Shown: one piece after another, positions 40,852-49,028 of the stretch
How positions within the stretch are numbered: the first letter of the stretch is position 1
How the letters are laid out: the number at the start of each line of letters is the position of its first letter
Assembly (NCBI RefSeq): GCF_013085465.1
Contig: NZ_CP049838.1
Location: 8,928,001-8,992,000, forward strand
Direction of reading: 5' to 3'
Length of the DNA stretch: 64,000 nucleotides
Source of the DNA: Streptomyces asoensis
Lineage (GTDB): Bacteria; Actinomycetota; Actinomycetes; Streptomycetales; Streptomycetaceae
Translations under genes and position numbers: made by a program
Notes under the pieces: model-generated
The model's database searches: none
What the model was told of the DNA's origin: nothing
The model's input: the letters and a program-made list of their open reading frames with translations, nothing else

Positions 40852-41676
40852 CTAATGCGGGCCTTGCGGTGCGAACTCGGTACCGCAGGGCCCCGCCCCC
40901 TCGCTGACCGCCAACGGCACCCGCTCCCCACCCATCGACACCGTCAGGTAGTACTGCCCGATGCGCTGCGCCGACTGTCCGGCGTAGTGCCCGATGAACG
41001 ACCGCCGGAACCGGTCCCCGCTGCGGTTGGGCCCCGACCCGTGCACCAGGCTGCCGTTGAAGAACAGCACGTCACCCGGCGCCATGTCGACCGGCATCGA
41101 GGCGAGGCCGGGCGGCGGCGGCACGTACTCGCGCGCGAACGACACCTCCGCGTCGGCCTCCTCGGGGCAGAACAGCCCCATCCGGTGGGTGCCGGGCACG
41201 ACCTCCAGCCCGCCGTTGTCCCGGTCGATCACGTCACAGGCCAACCAGGCCGCCACGCACGTGCCCGGCTCGACCCGCAGATAGAAGTTGTCCTGGTGCA
41301 GCGCCTGACCCCGGGCGCCCGGCGGCTTGAAATAGAACATGCTCTGCGCGGCCAGCACCTCCTCGCCGAGCAGTTCCTCCAGCACGCCCCGCAGCCGCGC
41401 GTCCAGCAGCACCTGCCGGGCGAGGGGACTGATCTCGTGCGGGTGCATCACCCTCGGGTACGCGTGCAGCGGGTCGGCGGCGCCGGGGCGCGGCTCGAAG
41501 TGCCCGGGCACCGGCCGCCCGGCCGCGTGCAACTCCGTGAACTCGGCGCACAGCCGGTCGACCTCGTCGTACCCGAACAGCCCGCGTACGACGGTGAAGC
41601 CGTCCTCCCGGTACTGCCGCAGCCCCGCCCGGGTCAGGACGGGTGTCCCGGCGGCGCCGGTCTCCGTGACGGTCAT
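40852..41676 (-). CDS. Phytanoyl-CoA dioxygenase family protein (Fe(II)/2-oxoglutarate)
   Basis: 274 residues from the ATG at 41676, with GGAGG nearby. PhyH signs are YREDGFTVVRGLFGYDEVDRLCAEF, the HxD iron ligands in ALHQDNFYLRVEPGTCVAAWLACDVIDRDNGGLEVVPGTHRMG, the distal His in NGSLVHGSGPNRS and the following Arg that holds 2-oxoglutarate (RRSFIGHY). It hydroxylates an unknown small molecule. The adjacent divergent AraC regulator, 69 bp away, probably controls it. The product is cytoplasmic. Confidence 0.92.
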   Translation of the reverse strand: MTVTETGAAGTPVLTRAGLRQYREDGFTVVRGLFGYDEVDRLCAEFTELHAAGRPVPGHFEPRPGAADPLHAYPRVMHPHEISPLARQVLLDARLRGVLEELLGEEVLAAQSMFYFKPPGARGQALHQDNFYLRVEPGTCVAAWLACDVIDRDNGGLEVVPGTHRMGLFCPEEADAEVSFAREYVPPPPGLASMPVDMAPGDVLFFNGSLVHGSGPNRSGDRFRRSFIGHYAGQSAQRIGQYYLTVSMGGERVPLAVSEGAGPCGTEFAPQGPH

Positions 41677-41745
41677 ACTTGCCCTCCTCGGTCCACTGGT
41701 CTCGACCCGCCACGCTAGGCCGACGCACCCCCCGGGAGGATGCCC

Positions 41746-42705
41746 ATGCGTGCTGACGACCTGCCCAGGACTGCCGGGCCCGCGGATCCGTCCCCGCCGC
41801 CCGGCCTGGTGGTGGTCGGTCACTTCGACGAGGACGCCGGGTACGGCGTCAACCGGCCCCAGGGGTCGGACAGTTGGCTCTTCACCTGGACGACGGGCGG
41901 GCGCGGCCGGCTGCGGCAGGGCGGGAGCGAGGCACGGGCGGGCGCCGGAGAACTGGTGGTACTCGCGCCGGGCGTCCCGCACGCCTACGCCGTCGAACCC
42001 GGCGCCCGGCACTGGCGGTTCTGGTGGGCGCACTGCCAGGCCCGGCCCTCCTGGACACCCTGGCTTCGCCCGTACGCCACCGGCGACGGTCCGGACGGTC
42101 TGTACACCGTCGGCCCCGTCCCGGCCGCTCTGCACGACCGGATGGAGGGAGCCTGGCGGCGGATGCACGCCGACGCCCGGTGGGCCGGTGCCGACATACC
42201 GGCCGGTGACCTGGGGATCGTGGTGGCCCAGGGCTCCGCGGCCCGGGAACTCGCCCTGTGCGGGCTGGAAGAGGCCGTCCTGCTGGCGGCCGCCTCGGCC
42301 CGGCCTCCCACGTCCCCGCCCGGCCTCGACGACCGCGTCCGCCGGGCACAGGCGCGGATGGCGGCGGATCCCGGCGCCCCGCACACCGTCCGTTCGCTCG
42401 CCGCGGAGGTCGCGCTGTCGCCCTCGCGCTTCGCCCATCTCTTCACGGAGCAGGTCGGCCACTCCCCGATGCGGTCCCTGCTCGAGACGCGACTGCGCCA
42501 TGCCGCCCGGCTGTTGGAGGGCACCGACCTGTCCGTGGAACGCGTGGCATCGGCCTCGGGCTTCGCGAGCGCGTTCCACTTCAGCCGCGTCTTCCGCGCC
42601 CGACACGGCACACCGCCGGGCGCCTACCGGGACGGAATGCGCCCGGCAATTACCGTCCTGAAAGGCACGTCAAAAGGGGCACCAAAAGGGACACCGATAC
42701 AGTGA
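41746..42705 (+). CDS. AraC family transcriptional regulator
   Basis: 319 residues from the ATG at 41746, six bases after GGGAGG; the ATG at 41740 is too close to that site. The N-terminal cupin-like sensor (SWLFTWTTGGRGRLRQGG, GELVVLAPGVPHAY) resembles sugar or carboxylate-binding AraC members. The C-terminal double HTH is VRSLAAEVALSPSRFAHLFTEQVGHSPMRSLLETRLRHAARLLEGTDLSVERVASASGFASAFHFSRVFRARHGTPPGAYR. It faces the dioxygenase gene. The last 25 residues are Lys/Gly/Thr-rich. Confidence 0.92.
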   Translation: MRADDLPRTAGPADPSPPPGLVVVGHFDEDAGYGVNRPQGSDSWLFTWTTGGRGRLRQGGSEARAGAGELVVLAPGVPHAYAVEPGARHWRFWWAHCQARPSWTPWLRPYATGDGPDGLYTVGPVPAALHDRMEGAWRRMHADARWAGADIPAGDLGIVVAQGSAARELALCGLEEAVLLAAASARPPTSPPGLDDRVRRAQARMAADPGAPHTVRSLAAEVALSPSRFAHLFTEQVGHSPMRSLLETRLRHAARLLEGTDLSVERVASASGFASAFHFSRVFRARHGTPPGAYRDGMRPAITVLKGTSKGAPKGTPIQ

Positions 42706-43017
42706 CCACCCCACAGGGGTTGCGCGGTTGACGTTTCGTCAAAATTATTCGTCCCACACACAATGCACGAAACCGCGAGATCTCTTGTTCCGCCTGGTCC
42801 GGCTGTGCAAAGGTGAGCCCTGTCGGCGCACGGACAACGATTTCCCCGGTGCGCGCGAGACACCTCCCGTTCACACCCCCCACGCTTCAAAAGAGCGGTA
42901 CCCCCCGCGGACGTCAGAGGTGCCGAACCCTGTGCGAGTCGACCCCGCTTCGTGGGCGGGGCCGCATACCCGATGGTATGGACTTTATGCCGCATGCCCC
43001 CGGAAGGAATGCAGACC
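42706..43017 (+). promoter_or_regulatory. Long leader of the first sigma-lectin gene, with 16-bp shared element
   Basis: 312 bp without a gene. TTGACG-TTT-CGTCAA (42728-42742) is a tight inverted repeat whose left arm could be a -35, in an AT-rich patch. At 42804-42819 lies TGTGCAAAGGTGAGCC, matching 15 of 16 bases of an element upstream of the paralogous gene at 56.6 kb; in both, CTTGTT lies 14 bp before it. A CCCCCCGCG run is also shared. GGAAGGA precedes the start. Confidence 0.6.
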
Positions 43018-44982
43018 GTGAATGACGCAGGCCTGTCGAATTCCCCTTCGGCGCGCCGCTTCGACGCGACGGACGAACAGCTGAGCTCCGAGCTGAAGAA
43101 GTGGACGGGGGCGTCACCCGCACTGCATCCCGTCGGTGAGCTGCTGGACCGCCACTGGGCGGCCGCCTTCGCCTACGCACGACTGTGCACCGACGGCGAG
43201 CGCGCGGCGGGCATGCTCACCACGGCCGCCTTCACCCGGCTGTTCGGTGAGAGCCTGCGGCAGAACGGGCCGACCGCCGCGTGGCGCCCCCATCTACTGG
43301 TGACCGTGCGCCGCATCGCCGGTGAATGGGACGCCGACGGCCGCCGTGATCTGCTGCACCCGGCGCTGCGCTCCGAGGGCGAGGACGGCGACCGCGCCGC
43401 CGCCCGGCTGCTGCCGCCGCTGAACCGGCGCATCCTGTCCCGGGCGTTCCAGCGGCTGCCCCAGTCCGCGCGCTGCCTGCTCTGGCACATCGAGGTCGAG
43501 GCCGAGCCCCTGGCGGTCCCGGCCGGACTGCTGGGCCTCGAGGAGGAGGGCGCCCGGGTCGAACTGCGCCGGGCCCGCGAGCGGCTGCGCGAGGAGTGCC
43601 TCCAGGTGCACCGCGAACTCGCCACCGACGACGAGTGCCACCGCTACGACCGGCTGCTGGACGTCACCTGCCGCCGCGGCGGCGCCGACCTCGACCCCGA
43701 TCTGCGCGGCCACCTGGAGCGGTGCCGGCACTGCCTGCACACCGCCGACCAGCTGCGGCAGTTCGAGGGTCTGCTGGGCGCCGCCCTGGCCGAGGGCATC
43801 CTGGGCTGGGCCGCCGCGTCCTACGTGGAGGTCAGGGTGGCCGGCGACGGCGAATCCGTCGAGACCCCCGCGGAGCAGCCCCGGAGTTACTCGGGTGAGG
43901 CCTTCACCGACGGGACCCCCGCTCTCGCGGCGCCCGGCACCGGAGCCGACACGAACTCCCGCGCCGGGCTGCGCGCCGGGGTGATCGCCCGCATCGGATC
44001 GCGGGCCGGCGCCGACTCCCGCCCCGGAGCGAGCCGTTCGGCCCAGAAGGCGGCCCGCCGCGCCCGCCGCCGCAACCTCGCCGCCGCCGTGCTGACCGTG
44101 AGCGGGCTGGTCGTGCTGCCGCTCGGCGTGTGGGCCGCCGTCGGCTCCGGGGACGGAGCCGCGCCCACCGCCGGCAACGAGTCGGCGAAGTCCCCGGCCC
44201 CCGGGACGGACACGGCCACCTCCGACCCGTCCTGGGTCGACGTCGGGGAGGACGCCCAGGGCACCCTGCGCGGTCGTCTGCACAACGTGGCCTCCGGGCT
44301 GTGCATCGGCATCGTCGGCACCAAGCCCGTCAGCGGCGCCGAGACCGAACTCGCCGCCTGCTCCTCCGCGGCCGGCCAGCAGTGGTCGTACGAACCGGAC
44401 GGGCTGGTGCGCAGCGCCGCCAACGCCGATCTGTGCCTCGACTCCCACCTGGGCTTCTCGGTGCGGCTGGCACCGTGCGCGGGCGCCTCCCAGCCCGACC
44501 CCAAGAACGTCCGGTACGACTTCACACTCCAGGGCACGCTCGTCCCGCGCTCGGGTCAGAACCTCGCGCTGGCGCCCGCCGCCACCGACGGATCGGGCGC
44601 TCTCGTCCTGAAGAACCGGGTGGACAGCGCCGCCCAGCGCTGGGTGATCGACACCTCGCAGCCCGACCCGCAGATGCAGTTCGTCAACTGGGGCGCCGAC
44701 AGCACCTCCTCGGACGCCCCGGCGGCGACCCCGACGCCGAAGGCCGCGAAGCCCCCGACGCCCACGCCGACGCCGTCCGCCACCCCGACCACCACGAGCC
44801 CGACGGGCTCCTCCTCGGGCTCGAACACCACATCCTGCTCGTACTACACCTATTACTACTGCTCGTGGGGCGGCCAGTCGGGCTCGTCCGGCGGCTCGGG
44901 ATACGGCTACGGCGGCTCCGGGTACGGCAACGGATACGGGGGATACGGCTCGGGCTCCGGGTCCGGCGGCGGGCGCAACTGA
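43018..44982 (+). CDS. ECF-sigma-like / zinc-motif / single-TM / ricin-lectin membrane protein, copy 1
   Basis: 654 residues from the GTG at 43018 (an ATG at 43009 is too close to GGAAGGA). Residues about 40-125 resemble ECF sigma region 2 (DRHWAAAFAYARLCTDGERAAGMLTTAAFTRLF, WRPHLLVTVRRIAGEW), and 145-200 region 4 (AFQRLPQSARCLLWHIEVEAEPLAVPAGLLGLEEEGARVELRRARERLREE). HLERCRHC near 232 is the HxxxCxxC of zinc anti-sigma domains. One membrane helix is near 357-378 (LAAAVLTVSGLVVLPLGVWAAV). Outside is a ricin-type trefoil (HNVASGLCIGI, QQWSYEPDGLVRS, LCLDSH, RWVI), then a Thr/Pro linker and a Gly/Tyr/Ser tail. The usual acidic promoter-opening residues of region 2 are missing. It is paralogous to the gene at 56607. 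Confidence 0.78.
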   Translation: MNDAGLSNSPSARRFDATDEQLSSELKKWTGASPALHPVGELLDRHWAAAFAYARLCTDGERAAGMLTTAAFTRLFGESLRQNGPTAAWRPHLLVTVRRIAGEWDADGRRDLLHPALRSEGEDGDRAAARLLPPLNRRILSRAFQRLPQSARCLLWHIEVEAEPLAVPAGLLGLEEEGARVELRRARERLREECLQVHRELATDDECHRYDRLLDVTCRRGGADLDPDLRGHLERCRHCLHTADQLRQFEGLLGAALAEGILGWAAASYVEVRVAGDGESVETPAEQPRSYSGEAFTDGTPALAAPGTGADTNSRAGLRAGVIARIGSRAGADSRPGASRSAQKAARRARRRNLAAAVLTVSGLVVLPLGVWAAVGSGDGAAPTAGNESAKSPAPGTDTATSDPSWVDVGEDAQGTLRGRLHNVASGLCIGIVGTKPVSGAETELAACSSAAGQQWSYEPDGLVRSAANADLCLDSHLGFSVRLAPCAGASQPDPKNVRYDFTLQGTLVPRSGQNLALAPAATDGSGALVLKNRVDSAAQRWVIDTSQPDPQMQFVNWGADSTSSDAPAATPTPKAAKPPTPTPTPSATPTTTSPTGSSSGSNTTSCSYYTYYYCSWGGQSGSSGGSGYGYGGSGYGNGYGGYGSGSGSGGGRN

Positions 44983-44991
44983 CCCGAGCGG

Positions 44992-46311
44992 TCAGACGCC
45001 GACCACCTGGAGCGAGGCCCACAGCGCCACGACGGCCGGGACCAGCGCGGCAGGCACCGTGAGCAGTCCCAGCCGGGTGAACTCCCCGAGCCCGACACGT
45101 TCCTCACGCGCCTGCACCACGCGCCGCCACAGCAGCGTCGCCAGCGATCCGGCGTAGGTGAGGTTCGGGCCGATGTTCACCCCGAGCAGCACCGCGAGCA
45201 TCGCCCCGGCCCCGGCCGGGGCGGCGAGCGGCACCAGGACCAGCACCGCGGGCAGGTTGTTGATCAGGTTGGCCAGGACGGCGGCCAGCGCGGCGACCGC
45301 GAGCAGGGCGAGCAGGCCCGAGCCGTCCGGCAGGACGTGCCGCAGCGCGTCGGCGAGCCCGTTGTCGACGACCGCGCGCACCACGATGCCGAGCGCCAGC
45401 ACGAACGCCAGGAACCCCGGCGCGGCGGCCCGCACCACGGCGACCGGTGTCACCCGACGCCGCACCAGCGCGCGTCCGGCCATGACCAGGGCGCCGGCGA
45501 ACGCGGCCCACGCGGGCTCGATCCCGACGGCGGACGCCACCACGAACCCGACGAGTGTGCAGGCGACGGTGACCAGCGCGAACAGCGGCAGCTCGGGCGC
45601 CGGGCCGTCGTCGGCGGCGGGCTCGGCGGCGGGCAGGTCGTCGGCGAAGAACCGCCGGAAGACCAGGTACTCGGCGCCGATCGCGACCACCCAGGGCAAC
45701 GCCATCAGAGCGGCGAACCGGGTGAAGCTCAGCCCGCTCGCCTCGAACGCCAGCAGGTTGGTGAGGTTGGAGACCGGCAGCAGCAGCGAAGCGGTGTTCG
45801 ACAGATGCGCGCAGGCGTAGACGTGCGGCCTGGCGCGCACGCCCATCCGGGCGGCCGTGGCGAACACCACCGGCGTCAGCAGCACCACGGTCGCGTCCAG
45901 ACTGAGCACGGCGGTGATCACCGAGGCCAGCACGAACACCGCGACCAGCAGGCGCCGGGGGCTGCCCGCCGACTTCCGGGCCATCCACGCACCGCACGCC
46001 GTGAAGAGGCCCTCGACGTCGCACAGGTGGGCCAGCACCAGCACCGCCGCGAGAAAGCCGACGACCGGTCCGAGCCGCTCGGCCTCCGCCAGCGCGTGCT
46101 CCGGCGAGACCGCCCCCAGGGCGATCACCAGTGCGGCGGCGGGGACGGCGACGAGGGCCTCGGACCGCCCGGCGGGGCGCAGCACGGCCCATCCGAGGGC
46201 GGCGGCGAGCAGGACGACGGACAGCGTTTCGGCGAGCGGGGCGTTGATGTGGTCTCCGGGAGCGGGGTGCGGTGGGGCCCGCCCCATTGACTGGTCCGGG
46301 TGTCCGTCCAT
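44992..46311 (-). CDS. SLC13/ArsB-like anion or ion transporter
   Basis: 439 residues from the ATG at 46311; a GTG at 46362 overlapping the SpoIIE-gene stop by 4 bp is another choice. About 11-12 hydrophobic helices with ion-transporter superfamily features are seen: VLAHLCDVEGLFTACGAWMARKSAGSPRRLLVAVFVLASVITAVLSLDATVVLLTPVVFA, SNTASLLLPVSNLTNLLAFEASGLSF and ANLINNLPAVLVLVPLAAPAGAGAMLAVLLGVNIGPNLTYAGSLATLLW. The duplicated SNTASLLLPVSNLTN and INNLPAV/NIGPNLT hairpins match ArsB/NhaD-type carriers (arsenite, citrate or Na+/H+). The substrate is not determined. It is downstream of the SpoIIE-type gene in the same direction. Confidence 0.85.
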   Translation of the reverse strand: MDGHPDQSMGRAPPHPAPGDHINAPLAETLSVVLLAAALGWAVLRPAGRSEALVAVPAAALVIALGAVSPEHALAEAERLGPVVGFLAAVLVLAHLCDVEGLFTACGAWMARKSAGSPRRLLVAVFVLASVITAVLSLDATVVLLTPVVFATAARMGVRARPHVYACAHLSNTASLLLPVSNLTNLLAFEASGLSFTRFAALMALPWVVAIGAEYLVFRRFFADDLPAAEPAADDGPAPELPLFALVTVACTLVGFVVASAVGIEPAWAAFAGALVMAGRALVRRRVTPVAVVRAAAPGFLAFVLALGIVVRAVVDNGLADALRHVLPDGSGLLALLAVAALAAVLANLINNLPAVLVLVPLAAPAGAGAMLAVLLGVNIGPNLTYAGSLATLLWRRVVQAREERVGLGEFTRLGLLTVPAALVPAVVALWASLQVVGV

Positions 46312-46358
46312 GAAAACACGCGTGGGTAAAGCGCTCGCCAAGGGACCGGAAGGCCGCC

Positions 46359-48728
46359 TCACTCCTCGTCGAGCAGGCTCAGCTCCGCCCAGATCGTCTT
46401 GCCCTCGGGGGTGTGCCGGCTGCCCCAGCGCTGGGTGAGCTGGGCGACCAGCAGAAGGCCGCGGCCGCCCTCGTCCCAGGTCTTCGCCCGGCGCAGGTGC
46501 GGGGCGGTGTGACTGGTGTCGGACACCTCACAGATCAGCGTGGTCGCGTCATGGATCAGCCGGAGCCGGATCGGGTGGGCGCCGTAGCGGATGGCGTTGG
46601 TGACCAGTTCGCTCACCACCAGCTCGGTGGTGAAGGACGCCTCGCTCAGTCCCCAGCGGGAGAGCTGGTCGACCGCTTGTTTGCGGATCGGCGCGACCAG
46701 CGAGGGGTCGGCGGGGATGTCCCAGGTCGCGACCTGGGAGGCGGGCAGGCCCCGGGTGCGCGCGAGCAGCAGGGCCACGTCGTCGGCGGCGCCGCCGGGC
46801 GGGAGCAGGGCGTGCAGGATCCGGTCGCAGGTCTCGTCCAGGGAGTCCGAGTACGCCGCCAGCGTCTCGTTCAGCAGCCGGAGACCGGAGTCCACCTCCC
46901 GCTCGCGGGACTCGATCAGACCGTCGGTGTAGAAGGCGAGCACACTGCCCTCGGCCAGCTCCAGCTCGGCCGACTCGAACGGCAGCCCGCCCACACCCAG
47001 CGCGGGACCGGCCGGCAGCTCGACCCGCCGGGCCGGGCCGTTCGGCCGCAGCACGACGGGCGGGGGGTGCCCGGCCCGGGCCAGCGTGCAGCGTCGCGAC
47101 ACGGGGTCGTACACCGCGTACAGACAGCTGGCGCCGACCTCGCCGGGGTTGCCCTCGGCGCCGGCCTCCTCCGACAGCCGGACGACCAGGTCGTCCAGGT
47201 GGGTGAGCAGCTCGTCGGGGGCCAGGTCGATGTCGGCGAGGGTGCGCACGGCGGTGCGCAGCCTTCCCATGGTGGCCGAGGCCTGGATGCCGTGCCCGAT
47301 GACATCCCCGACGACCATGGCGACGCGCATCCCGGACAGCGGGATCACGTCGAACCAGTCGCCGCCGACCCCGGCGCGGGCGGCCGGCAGATAGCGGGAG
47401 GCGGCGTCGACGGCGGCGGTACGGGGCAGGGTGCGCGGCAGCAGACTGCGCTGGAGGGCGAGGGCCGTCTCGCGCTCGCGGGAGAACCGGCGGGCGTTGT
47501 CGATGCAGACGGCGGCGCGGGCCGTGATCTCCTCGGCCAGCAGCACGTCGTCCGGAGTGAAGGGGTCTGGCCGGCGGAACCGGGTGAGGACGGCGACGCC
47601 GAGCGTCATACCGCGCGCCTGGATCGGCACGGACATCGTCGAGTGGATGCCGAGCTCCCGCACCCGGGCGCCGCGTGCCGGGTCCCAGGCGAGCCACGCG
47701 TCCAGACCGCCCCCCGCCAGGGAGCCGATGATGGTGTGCCCCGCGACCAGTGAGTCGGCCTGCGGCGACCCGGTCGGGTACTGCTGTACCTCGCCGGGCT
47801 TGGCCACCGCCTCCGGGTTGCCGCGGTTCACCGAGTGGTGCGCGGCGCGCCGCAGCCCCACCGGCGGGCTGAACCGGCTCGGCAGCTCCCCGCCGTCCCG
47901 CGGGTCGAGCAGGTCGACGCTGACGAAGTCGGCGAGCGCCGGCACGCAGACCTCCGCCAGCTCCTGAGCCGTCCGGATGACGTCGAGGGTGCTGCCGATG
48001 CGCACGCTGGCCTCGTTGACCAGCTGGAGCCGCTCGCGTGCGAGGTAGTTCTCGGTGAAGTCGTGGGCGGACAGGCACACGCCCCGTATCCGGCCGTCGG
48101 CGTCGGTGACGGGCGCCATCCGGGCCAGCCAGGCGTGGGCCTGTGACTCGCCGCCGGAGCGGATGTACGTCTGCACGTCCTGCGGCCGGCCGCTGGTGAG
48201 CACCCGCAGCATGTGCTGTTCGAGCTCCGTGCTCTGCGGCCCGCCGCCGATCTCGGCGAGCCGCAGCCCCCGGATGCGTTCCTCGGGCAGTCCGATGACC
48301 TCACGCATCGCGTCGTTGATCCGGCGCAGCCGCAGCCGTTCGTCGTAGACGGCCACGGCGCAGGGGGACTGGACGAGGCCGGCCGCGGCGAGAAGGGCGT
48401 CCGAGGAGCCGGGGTCGGCTCCGGCGAGCGGGGTGACGACGAGCCAGTGTCCCGGGTCGTCGGCCCGGGCGGGGAAGCGGTGGGCGAGCAGCCAGACCCG
48501 GACCGCGCGGCCGTCGCGATGGCGCAAAGTCACCGTTCCGTCCCAGCGCGTACCGGTGAAGTCGGGTGTCCCGTCGGCCAGCAGTTCGGTGGCGGGCCGA
48601 CCCAGGACATCGGCCGGGGTCCAACCCAGCAGGGTCCGGGCGCCCTCGTTCCACCCGATCAGCGCGCCGGAGTCGTCGACGACCGCCCGGGCCGTCGCGG
48701 CCTCGTCGAACGGATACTCCGGGCTCAT
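46359..48728 (-). CDS. SpoIIE family PP2C phosphatase with PAS, GAF and HATPase domains
   Basis: 789 residues from the ATG at 48728 (GGAG seven bases before). In order: two PAS domains (about 10-105 and 120-235; LRRINDAMREVIGLPEERIRGL), a GAF domain (about 255-410; FTPDDVLLAEEITARAAVCIDNA), a PP2C/SpoIIE phosphatase (about 425-650; GVGGDWFDVIPLSGMRVAMVVGDVIGHG, LAFYTDGLIESR, ADDVALLLAR) and a C-terminal HATPase_c kinase-like domain (TTELVVSELVTNAIRYGAHPIRLRL, EGGRGLLLVAQL). This Streptomyces layout combines a phosphatase for STAS antagonists with an RsbW-like kinase. The signal and sigma factor are unknown; the STAS protein at 19.5 kb is one candidate partner. Confidence 0.95.
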   Translation of the reverse strand: MSPEYPFDEAATARAVVDDSGALIGWNEGARTLLGWTPADVLGRPATELLADGTPDFTGTRWDGTVTLRHRDGRAVRVWLLAHRFPARADDPGHWLVVTPLAGADPGSSDALLAAAGLVQSPCAVAVYDERLRLRRINDAMREVIGLPEERIRGLRLAEIGGGPQSTELEQHMLRVLTSGRPQDVQTYIRSGGESQAHAWLARMAPVTDADGRIRGVCLSAHDFTENYLARERLQLVNEASVRIGSTLDVIRTAQELAEVCVPALADFVSVDLLDPRDGGELPSRFSPPVGLRRAAHHSVNRGNPEAVAKPGEVQQYPTGSPQADSLVAGHTIIGSLAGGGLDAWLAWDPARGARVRELGIHSTMSVPIQARGMTLGVAVLTRFRRPDPFTPDDVLLAEEITARAAVCIDNARRFSRERETALALQRSLLPRTLPRTAAVDAASRYLPAARAGVGGDWFDVIPLSGMRVAMVVGDVIGHGIQASATMGRLRTAVRTLADIDLAPDELLTHLDDLVVRLSEEAGAEGNPGEVGASCLYAVYDPVSRRCTLARAGHPPPVVLRPNGPARRVELPAGPALGVGGLPFESAELELAEGSVLAFYTDGLIESREREVDSGLRLLNETLAAYSDSLDETCDRILHALLPPGGAADDVALLLARTRGLPASQVATWDIPADPSLVAPIRKQAVDQLSRWGLSEASFTTELVVSELVTNAIRYGAHPIRLRLIHDATTLICEVSDTSHTAPHLRRAKTWDEGGRGLLLVAQLTQRWGSRHTPEGKTIWAELSLLDEE

Positions 48729-49028
48729 CTCGGCACTCCATCGCGGACACTCACAGTGAACAGGCACGTCACTTCCGTTCCAGCCTAGTGTGTCCCGCTC
48801 TCACGCGGACGGGAACCCCCACAGCTCGACTGAACAGCGAGTTCCCGCCGGGGTCAAGGGCTAAAACCGGCCGATCCCGCGCGATCCCCGCGTGAGGGAG
48901 CCCTCGTGCGCCGCCGGAACGGGCGGCCGCCTCCGGCCCCTTGACGGGCAGGAGCGCCCCGTCGTCAGATTCTGTTTGTTAACGATCAGTTGTGAGTACT
49001 TCTGGTTCCTGATGAGGGAGAGCCGACC
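48729..49028. other. Intergenic region between SpoIIE and GH2 genes
   Basis: 300 bp with no gene. Toward the GH2 gene there is an AT-richer patch with GTTAAC (48978-48983) in TTTGTTAACGATC, the kind of small palindrome used by LacI/ROK-type sugar repressors; whether it is an operator is unproven. GAGGGAG at 49014-49020 serves the GH2 start. The SpoIIE promoter region shows no clear hexamers. Confidence 0.4.
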